A stretch of 64,000 nt of DNA, taken from NCBI GenBank assembly GCA_022036555.1, contig CM039126.1, forward strand, positions 1,824,676 to 1,888,675, read 5' to 3'. Below the pieces are notes generated by a model, which saw nothing but the letters and a program-made list of their open reading frames with translations, was not told where the DNA came from and searched no databases. Below are positions 55,823-64,000 of this stretch, piece after piece. A program made the position numbers and the translations under genes. How positions within the stretch are numbered: position 1 is the stretch's first letter; each line of letters starts with the position of its first letter. Source of the stretch: Microstegium vimineum (lineage: Eukaryota > Streptophyta > Magnoliopsida > Poales > Poaceae).

Positions 55823-58420
55823 ACGATGTAGTGAAGGACTACGTCAGAGGCTTCCGAGAGTACTTATGGTGTTCGACTAAGTTTTTGGATTCCGGTGGGT
55901 GCGCGCGAGCACACCCACCGGGTGTAGCCCCCGAGGCCTTAGGAGGATGATTTTTCCTCATAAGGGCTTTTTCGGTAGACTTGTAGAGTGTTTGATCCTT
56001 CGCTCTCCCCATGAGGCGAGGGATAAGGAAGAGGACTGTGCCATATGCCGGAGCCAGAGCTCTGCTTGCACACCAGCCCTGCCACGGGGTGCACTGTTGG
56101 ACCTGGACTGACGCGCTCCGAAATGACGAATCGGCGCTGCGCTGTGTCGTCTTTCGGTCAGTGCGTCTGCCTGACCGGTCGGAGTTGTATTGTCGGCATT
56201 GGGGTCTGACCGCGCCCTCTGTGGCTCAGAAGCGGGGGTGTCGTGTTTTTCCGTCTGAGGAGTGATGCCGGAGCACCACTCGCTCAGTGGTCAATACCCC
56301 GAACAGCACGCCCTGAACCTGCCGTCTGCTTGGCCATTTATAGCTATGCTACACCTTCTTAAAAGTGGGCACTGGCGTACAGTGTGGTTTGGTCGGGGGA
56401 CGAGTGCTGTAGTTTCACGGGCCGGCAGCCACGTGAGTGCCCTGGCGGGCTATAAATAGGGGCGGTCGCCTGCGAGGAGTCACACAACCTCTTAGCATGG
56501 CTTGCCCCATCTTCTTGCTCCGAGGCCTCGTCGGAGATACCCTTGAGCCACCCTGGCGGGCGGCCCTTTAAGAGCAACACCGGATTCAGAGGAAGTTCTG
56601 CGTTAGGGGTGCACATGTCCCCTTTCGCCTAGTGGTAGGATTTAGAGGAAGCTCTACGAGATGTGCATAGCTTCCTCTCTTCGTGTCCACTGTCGGGGCG
56701 AGAGGTTGTGACCTCCCCCTGCACGAACCACTCCCTGGGGCGGGAGGCGTAGGATCCATCCCTTTTGCCGGGTGGGCCCTCCTCTCTGCCTTCGGGGAGT
56801 GGTGGCGTGCTACCCCTCTTCGGAGGGCAGTCAAGGATGTGTCCAATGGGGGAGTCGCAGCAGTTCGCCTGCATGACCCCAGGAGTTGGCTCATCCTTGG
56901 CTGTTGGTTGGTGGCGATGTCGCCGTCGGCGAGATTGGCGGGCTCGGAGCTGCCAATGTAGGGTGGGCTCGGGGCTGCCTGCCCGGCGATGTCCTTGATC
57001 ATGGAGCAGCTGGGGTGACTTAGCTGTAAAGTGCCCAACCAACTCCGGAGGAGGGACACAGCCCGGGGCTTCTTAAAGACGAGGCGGCCGCTGTTCTCTG
57101 GTCAAGGTGGCTCACGGGTCGTGGCGCCGTCGTCCGACGCGATCTTGTGCATCAGGAAGGTGCTTCCCGAGCCCCGCGGCTGGGTTGCCTGGATATGTAG
57201 ATGCGTTGGATGGCGGTGGGATGCTTAGCGCGGGTGCCCTGCGGGCACCCCTAGTTTTCGGCCGTTTGGCCTAGGATTTCCCTTCAGTCCACTTGGTAAA
57301 CGTTTTTGTGTCTTTTGGTGTCCGATGATTGGGCTTAACCTCCGTGGCTCTTAAAGAGCGTGTAACCCCTGCAAGAATTTAATATATATATTCAAAATGG
57401 GAAGGGTTTGTGTGTACCTGTGCGGACCTCTGACGAGTGAGGCATGGTGCGCCCTTTTTTCCCCTCCGTTATCTAGTTGCTTGAACTAGTAGGAGGGGTG
57501 TGGCGGTAGCCCCCGAGTCTCTACTCCATGCAAAGAAACGTCTCGGGTCTGTGCCGTCTTTTTGTGCGTTCCCCGCGCATCTCTCCGCGAGAAGGGGGAA
57601 TATGAGACGAACCATGCTATCCTCGAGGCGGACGAACCATGGATGCTCATCGAGTTAATAACAGGCAAATCTGAGTGGGGTGCTAGTTCCCGTTCGCTAG
57701 GGTTCCGACTAGTGGCCCATGTCGTGGCTCACCCCAGATCGGTTTCATCTAGTACCCGGGTCCGTTCGATGGGTCCCGAGGGCTCGTCGCCTTCCTTCGG
57801 TAGGAATACCATGAACCAATCATCCGTAAAAGACGGACTCAAATACGAAATCTGGGAATGACCTTAGCATCCGGTTGCCAGGCTGATGATCGCTAGTGTG
57901 TCCATCCCCTATTCGCCCCTCGCTCTAGTGTCCTGAGTCGGCCGTTTCGAACCTCGCTGGGTCGGCCTCCATATCTCTGGACCGTAATGGGTCATCGGGG
58001 CGTCTATAGCCCGTATCCCTTTAGCTTACCTAGGCGCATGGGCCGTCGCCGCTAGTTGCGCCACGTGTGCGTCCCTCCAACCCTTGTGTTTGTTGGCCGA
58101 GCTCAGATGAACTGGAGGTTTTCTCGAGGCATGTTGGGGCTCAGAGAGCGCATGCCTTGGCTTGGGACGCATAAGAAAAAGATCTTGCGCGCGCGGCGCG
58201 GTGGGGCCCAGGATGGATCCTGTAATGATGATAGATACGGGATGCGGATCGATTCGAGAAAAAAGGCGAGCGGTGTCAGTTACCTGCCATCGTGCGCATG
58301 GCTTCCGATATTCCCGCGAACAGTGGAAATGGCGCAGCCGAGCGGCCGCATTTAATGCGACTCGGGTAGTGGGGTCATGGTGTGGAGAACCGGGTAGGCG
58401 CCGCTCCTCCTTCTAGGTCC
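55823..58420. other. Spacer between LTR and antisense gene (element 3)
   Basis: 2.6 kb, GC-rich, no supported gene; open frames on both strands are short and lack domains. Repeats the AGCCCCCGAG decamer at 55,926 and 57,509. Probably untranslated retrotransposon sequence. Confidence 0.5.
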
Positions 58421-58430
58421 CTATAAGTAT
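58421..58430 (+). promoter_or_regulatory. TATA box of the antisense PF04195-like gene
   Basis: CCTATAAGTATC about 165 bases before the ATG at 58,592; a C/T-rich leader follows. It points against the retrotransposon. Confidence 0.45.
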
Positions 58431-58591
58431 CCGCTCGGTGCGTCCTTCCCCGTGAGCTCGCACTGTTTGCCCCCTTTGTCTCCTCGTCTTGCTCGCGTTG
58501 CCTTCTTTCGCATCTAGGGTTCGCGCCGCCGCGTCTCTTCCTTAGCCTCGCCCTCCGCCGCCCCGCAAGCCGCTCCTCAGGCATATCCCCC

Positions 58592-61500
58592 ATGGCTGGA
58601 GAGCATGCAGAGAGGAGCTGGGCGCGGTGCTTGCTTGGGCTGCTGCGCCCCGAGCTTTCTACTGATGGAGATGTCGAGTGGATCATCGCCACCGGCGTCG
58701 ACGTGCCGAACCCGCCAGAGGGGTACATGGTCTCCTTCCTTCCATTCCACGAGCGCGGGTTTGGGACCCCACCGTCTCTCTTCTTCCGCGGGATCCTCCA
58801 CCATTACGGGATTCAGATCCACAACCTCAATCCCAACTCCGTTCTCCATCTTGCGGCCTTCGCGGCCATGTCAGAGGGGATGTTTGCAACGGAGGTGGAC
58901 TTCGTCCTGTGGAAGTTCTTCTTCAGGGCGTTGGTGTTCCTCGTCAACTCCGGCGGCGTGAGGTCGGTGGCGCCGTGCGGGGGATGCTCGATCATCCTTC
59001 GCCCTGCCAACTTGGGGTCCTACATGCCAGCACGGGCGACCTCGTCCAATCGGGGATGGCACTCGCAGTGGTTCTACATTCGGAACCACCCCGAGGCGCC
59101 GCTCCCGGCCTTCACGGGCCGGCGCTTCGCGGAGGAGCTCCCGAGCTGGCACTATGGCCCGACCCCCCATGAACTCGCGGGGATACAGCCCTACCTCCAG
59201 AGCTTGATGCGGCTCCGGGATCAGGTACTAAACCTCGCGGGGGTCGTCGCACAGTTCCTCCAACGCCGGGTGCTCCCGCTCATGGCGCGGGTGCGCCCGC
59301 TGAACGACATGGTGCCCGGGGCGTCGCGCGAGGGGACTGCCATGGCGGCCGAAGAGCTGAGCTTCGACTGCACGGTCTCCATCATGAGGGGACTGCTAGG
59401 GAACACGTTCAACCCCGATGACATTGACCGCTACCCTCCGATGCACCCGGATCTCGGCTTTGTGCCACTGGTGAGTCTGGACCGTGCCATTCTCTTTCCG
59501 TGTCACCTTTCTTTGGTAGTGCTAATCCGCCCGTGCGTCTCCTGTTCTCCTTTCCACAGGGGTCCCATTCGCAGGCTCGCCACACGGCCACTCCCCTTCC
59601 CGTTCCGATGGCGAACAAGGAGTGGAATGCGCAGCAGCGGGCGGATGCCACCGAGAGGAGGCAGAAGGCCGACAGGGCCTGGAGGCAGACGCAACTGGAT
59701 ATGTTGCGGGCTCGGCAGCGCCAAGCAGGAGAAGCGGAGGAGGAGTCTCCCACAGAGTCCGACGAGGTGACGATGACGACGACAAGGACGACGATGATGA
59801 TGACGACGAGGACAGGCGTCCTCTGTCTGAGGTGATGCCGACGCTGTCGGCGGCCGAAACACTGCGTCACCCTGCTGGGGCGACACCGACGGTGGAGACG
59901 CCCCTGGTCAGGATGCTCGGCGCGCACCTGGTCCCTGGGTGTTCCGGGAGTGGCGTTGCTTGTAGCGCCCCGGTCACTCCCCGTTCTGCCCCATTCAAAG
60001 GGGTCGAACAGAACGCCCAGGGCTCGGGCGCCACCAGTCGCGGCGAGGTGGAGCCGAGGCGGAAACACGTCCGCATCTTCTCCTCGTGGTAAGCTTGCAA
60101 TATTTGGTGTCCTTCTCCACTTCCTGACGAGCAGAGAGGTTGGCTCGTGCTTGACAGTGCGTGACGGACGTTTCACGGCCACCGGAGGTACCGCGCACGC
60201 GGGATGGAAGAATCTGCGCCGGGGGGTGCCGTCCGCTGGTGAGGGGCAGGTCGACGCCGCACTGGTCCTTGATCTGACGAGCGCCGCCAAGACCGGGGGC
60301 GAGTCGACCCTGGACGACGCCGCTGTTGTCGGCGTGATGCCGCCGACCCCCGCGGACGCTGGCCCTGCGGCTGTCGCGCCACCCTCTCCCCTGGAGGTGG
60401 TAGTCGTCGACGACTCCGGGGAGGAGGATGGCCTGGGTGACCCCATGGCTATCAACACCGAGGGGGCCCAACCGGCCGAGGTGCCGGAAGACGCGACAGC
60501 GGCGACTGTGGTGGGCGTGACAGACGAGGGCGGCCCTGACGCCGCGGACGGGAGCGCAGGCGCTGCGCCCGTGACATCAGATGCCGAGGCAGCAGCTACC
60601 AGCGTGAGTGAGGAGGGTCTCCTGGGCAGCCCTCTTCCTCCCAACGAGCTGGCGCGGGAGACGCTGATCCCCCGGTCGTTCACCGAGGAGGAGATTGCGG
60701 CGGCCCGTGCGTTGAAGGCCGTGTTTTCCTAGTCCAGCGTTACGTCGCCGGGCGAGGGGGCTGGCGATGGGGGGAGCGCCGCCCCTGGGACCCTGCGTCG
60801 GCTTGGTCGTGACCGCCGTTCCTTTGGGGACGAGGTTCCGATCACCTGGGTTGATCGGACAAACCCGGGGGTGCCGATGTTCGTGCTGGACGACCGGCGC
60901 GAGCTCCGGCACTAGAACCGCGTGGCTGCATCCCGTCGGGAGTATGATCGTCTCGTTGCGCGCGTGGTGGAGCTAATCCAGAGGTCGGTCACGGCGCTTG
61001 GCGATGACTTCACGCATCACGGCAACATAAGAGACAGTCTAACCGTAAGTGTTGCTTCTTCTGTGTTGGTCGACTTCTTGACCTCTCTTCTATGCAGATC
61101 CTTATGGCGACGAGCGCCGAGAAGTTGGAATTCCTCCGTCGTGGGCAGCCGCCGAGGACACTGACATGGCTGAGGAGCTCGTCGTGACTCGCCGTCGTAT
61201 GGCAGAGTTGGAGGAGCAGTTGGTCAGTTCGTAGTCGAGGGTGGCGAATGCCCAAGTGCTGGCATGCCAGAGCGCTGCTGACGCCGAGCGGATCGAACGG
61301 GAGCGGGGCGAGTCTCGCGCCGACGCTGAGGCTGTTCGGAAGATGCTGGCGGACGAGCGCACGGCGTGTCAGGCCGAGGTCGAGCGACTGGAGGCCGAGC
61401 GCGATGCCGCGGCGGAAGCACGACACCGGGCCGTGTCAGCGCTGGACTCCATGGAGGAGGAGTGCAATACGATGCAGCGCCATAGCGACGTCAACCGCTG

Positions 61501-62102
61501 GCAGCGCGACAACGCCGTGGCTCGCTTCGAGGACCTTTCGGCCCAGGCACGCGACCGTGGTGCCGACGCTAATCGGAGGATCCTGACGTTCTTGACCCAG
61601 GTCGGTGAGTTGACGGCGGTCACCTCACAGCTCCGCGCGACGATCCACGACCTGGAGGGGGAGAACGCAGGTATGTCGTCTTCCTCTGCCCTTGGTATTA
61701 TGCGTCTTTTCGCCCGGAGGTTGAGGTCCCTTTTTTGTCGCTTCAGAGCTGCAGGTTGGTGCGCAGGAGTCGCAGGCGTTGCGCGAGGCCGTGCACGGGG
61801 TGTGCGACCTTTTTGGCATGCCCGTCGTTGGGGATGGTCCTGACGCGGCCAGGAGCCGTGTCGGCCTGCTCTGGGAGCGGGGCCAAGCCAGGATCCGGGA
61901 GGCGCTGCGTGTCGGGATCAACCGCACAATGGCGATCGCCGCTTGCCTCTACGACGCGGTGACTCCTGCGCTCGTCAGCGACGGATACCGTCAAGACGCC
62001 CCAGAAGAGCTGCTGGACCAGATTGAAGCCGCCGCGGAGGAGCCCGCGGCTGTTTTGGCCGCCAAGCTTGACGATGAGGTCTTCCCACCGCCAGAAGAGT
62101 GA
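58592..62102 (+). pseudogene. Antisense 'putative gypsy-type transposon' gene (PF04195-like), multi-exon
   Basis: Exon 1 (58,592-59,470) holds the family core: YMVSFLPFHERGFGTPPSLF, RGILHHYGIQIHNLNPNSVL, HLAAFAAMSEGMF and SQWFYIRN. A phase-0 intron follows (GTGAGT at 59,471; acceptor CAG ending 59,559). Exon 2 has GSHSQARHTATPLPVPMANK, an Arg/Gln-rich helix and an acidic Asp run where a frameshift near 59,765 diverts the frame. A likely donor GTAAGC at about 60,091 precedes a third coding block (60,140-61,045) with stops at 60,730-60,732 and about 60,913. A coiled-coil block (61,100-61,672, e.g. RIERERGESRADAEAVRKML) has one TAG near 61,232, then an intron (GTATGT to CAG at 61,746) and a final exon ending TGA at 62,100-62,102. 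The function of this family is unknown. Confidence 0.65.
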
Positions 62103-62699
62103 CCCTGCATGGTCGATAATCAGGGCCGAGGGCCCTTCTAACAAACAATTTAAGTTATCCTTTGGTACGATGCGCCCTGGTGGGCTTTGGACAAGTTTTT
62201 ACTGCTCCTTAGTAAGCTTGTTTTATGTTTGTTTGTTTGTTTTCTTGTCACCACATATTTTCCGTTTCGATCTACTTGCTTAACCTTTTCCTGGTAAGAG
62301 GTTTGATCTGCCCGGATGGGTGGTCGGGTGGAAGTACTTGGCTCCAGGGAGTCGGAGTACCTCGCGGCCCGTTGCCGCGGTCTGGTAAAATTTTCTCCCT
62401 TGGTCGGGAGAGGCGAAGTTTTCGTTCAGCGGGAATAAGTGTGGGTCTTTGCGCGAAAAAAGCTTTTTGGAGAGAAAAACAGGGGGTTCCTCCCTTTCCA
62501 GCCCCCGAGCGAGGTGTGCTCTAGCGCGCGCCGGGAGTGCACCTTGCTAAGTGATTGGTCCGAGAGTTCCCTTATTTTTTTCCTCGAACTTTTTTGCTTA
62601 AAGAAGGTTACATGCGTATATACAATGCGCTAGAGTATTTAATAAAAGTAGGTAAATGACATAGTTGTTGGTGCTCTGGGCGTCCGAGCTCCTCGCGCT
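62103..62699. other. Spacer and 3' flank of the antisense gene
   Basis: No gene. Contains AGCCCCCGAG at 62,500 and T-rich stretches that may be the antisense transcript's 3' end. Confidence 0.5.
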
Positions 62700-63098
62700 C
62701 TAGAGGTCGACGTCCATCTTGTCTGCGGCCTCGATCGCCGCCACCAACTCCTCGCTACGCACATCGGCCATGGCGCTCTCGCAACAGTCCACCTCGCACT
62801 GGTACGCCACCTTGACATCGGAGGTGACTGTGATGATGCCGCACGGCCCCGGCATCTTGAGCTTGAGGTAAGTGTAGTTGGGGATGGCCATGAACTTCGC
62901 GTAGCACGGCCTCCCTAGCACCGCGTGGTAAGTTCAGCGGTAAGCTATGACCTCGAAGGTGAGGTGCTCGCTTCGGAAGTTGTCCGGGTCCCCTAGAGGT
63001 ATCGTTTTTCTTCCGGGGATGATTCCCTGGAAGGCAGCCCCCGAGGATCGGAGCTTCTCCCTACGTAGGCCGAGGGCCTCGAAAGCATTGAAGTACAT
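62700..63098 (-). pseudogene. Protease fragment (element 3), N-terminus missing
   Basis: Begins MYFNAFEALGLRREKLRSSG right after the LTR boundary at 63,099 and runs to a TAG at 62,700-62,702. It contains HAVLGRPCYAKFMAIPNYTY and KMPGPCGIITV, the same Tat-specific block as element 2 (25,720-25,830). A TGA interrupts at about 62,940. The active-site loop is missing because the LTR is inserted just downstream of it. Confidence 0.75.
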
Positions 63099-64000
63099 TG
63101 TTGACAGTCGTTAAGTATCAATTTTTATATGTCAACAAGAGCTAAAAAGGACTTGAATGAATCACCACCATAAACTTAGGGGGTCTAACTAACAGATTTC
63201 CACAAGTTTTGGTGAGTTTATGTTTTTACAGGGAGTTATCAGGAAAAGAACCAAAGAAGGTCCACATATCATGTTTACATAGAGAGAAATGACCTCCGCA
63301 CAAGAAAAGAATACCCAGGAAGACTCTAGAAGAGACTGGACCGAGCCAGAGGCCAAGTGGGCCCAGGCCCAGGGCGCCCGCCCTGCCCCGATGGCCAATC
63401 ACAGTGAACTTCGCTGATCGTGCCTAACTACCTTTGAGGATGAATCTAAACCACTCGATTAAGGTCGGTTTGATCCGACGGTCCACGTTCATTTGAGGAG
63501 GCTAAATAAGCAAGGCCCTGCCACCCCTGAGGAGAGGAGAAATCATTATTAGAGGAAGCCATAAAAGCTAGGGTTTCATATCCCTCTCTCCACCAGAGAA
63601 TTAGAATAGCTACTTCCAATTCCTTAAAGGATTGATTAGATAGATCTAGAGAAGTAGAGCATCGCGCTATGGATTTTGGATCTTTGTCATAAAGATTGGT
63701 ATTATCTTGTATCTTTCTCTACGACTTTATTCTTAATATCATTATGTTTCTATTTATTATGTTCTTAGTTTGTTCTAGTTCAATACTTGATATAGTTATG
63801 ATTGATAATGAGTTTATGTATGAGTTTGCAAAGCGCTTAGCCTTCACCCTAGGGGGGTTAAGTGGTAGATCACATGTAAGCGTGGTGCTTAGATGCTATT
63901 TACCTGCAAATGTATCCTATTGGCCGGGTCACGTGGTAGTTCGTGGAAGTGATAGTTCCATTGATTCTTATATAGTCCACCCCCCGTTGGTAGGATAGGC
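63099..64000 (+). mobile_element. LTR of another retrotransposon, runs off the window
   Basis: TGTTGACAGTCGTTAAGTAT starts at 63,099, where the protease ORF of element 3 breaks. CCATAAAAGCTAGGG near 63,570 may be its TATA region. No ORF with a domain follows before the window ends; the far end and family are unknown. Confidence 0.5.

Larger units (their letters stand above)
54680..63098 (-). mobile_element. Ty3-gypsy (Tat-like) element 3, pol deleted, antisense gene retained
   Basis: Minus-strand 3' LTR (54,680-55,807), purine-rich tract beside it, spacer, antisense PF04195-like gene and the tail of a protease gene. Integrase, RT, RNase H, gag and 5' LTR are missing. It is cut at 63,099 by another LTR. 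Confidence 0.75.

Noticed and set aside
59409..60683. 424-codon minus-strand ORF
   Set aside because: It is a shadow of the plus-strand PF04195-like gene; its sequence is Ser/Pro/Arg-rich without domain, as expected for antisense of GC-rich codons.

Overview
The window looks like intergenic DNA from a large, repeat-rich grass genome, probably a panicoid grass, though I cannot name the species. Pointers: Ty3-gypsy elements whose primer-binding region reads TTGGCGCGCCAGGTAGGGG, CACTA elements packed with TTGCCGAGTG/CACTCGGCAA motifs, many Stowaway MITEs with CTCCCTCCGTCCC ends and TA duplications, Helitrons ending in GCACGGGCAC..GCTAGT, and small host genes with GC-rich coding sequence. No rRNA, tRNA, CRISPR or bacterial-style operon was seen.

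Layout. 1-6,838: a decayed Ty3-gypsy element on the minus strand (gag, protease, RT, RNase H, integrase) with two genes facing the opposite way beyond its truncated integrase. 6,839-13,539: non-coding mosaic of MITEs, CACTA ends, a roughly 165-bp inverted repeat at 6.84/11.09 kb, and an unusual fold-back array of about 110-bp units (11.3-12.7 kb). 13,540-21,518: an autonomous-type CACTA element with TNP2 transposase (14.5-18.1 kb) and a TNPA-like second gene (20.0-21.5 kb), both broken. 21,519-33,217: a plus-strand Ty3-gypsy element that cuts the CACTA second gene; its integrase is split by a solo LTR with a perfect 5-bp duplication, and an antisense F-box-like gene lies behind it. 33.2-46.3 kb: MITEs, a second solo LTR (TSD CACCT), a run of end-to-end Helitrons, CACTA derivatives and GC-rich fragments. 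46.3-52.4 kb: a small CACTA element and the only convincing host genes, two LEA2/NDR1-HIN1-like membrane proteins (47,304-47,927 minus; 51,672-52,358 plus). 52.6-54.1 kb: a CACTA-derived long palindrome. 54,680-63,098: a third Ty3-gypsy element (minus), pol mostly deleted, with an antisense multi-exon gene of the 'putative gypsy-type transposon' (PF04195-like) family. 63,099-64,000: start of another LTR.

How it fits together. The insertion order can be partly read: repeat family A was hit by the 13.5-kb CACTA, the CACTA by the gypsy element at 21.5 kb, and the gypsy integrase by an LTR element that later shrank to a solo LTR. All three gypsy elements have the same layout: a non-retroviral gene with its own TATA box, pointing against the element, in the space between integrase and 3' LTR, and the three cargo genes are unrelated in sequence as far as I can see. 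That repeated design, the long palindrome at 53 kb, the fold-back array at 11-12.7 kb and the TGACGTC array in the LTR at 55.5 kb are the items most worth following up. No database search was run; family names rest on motif recognition in translated sequence.
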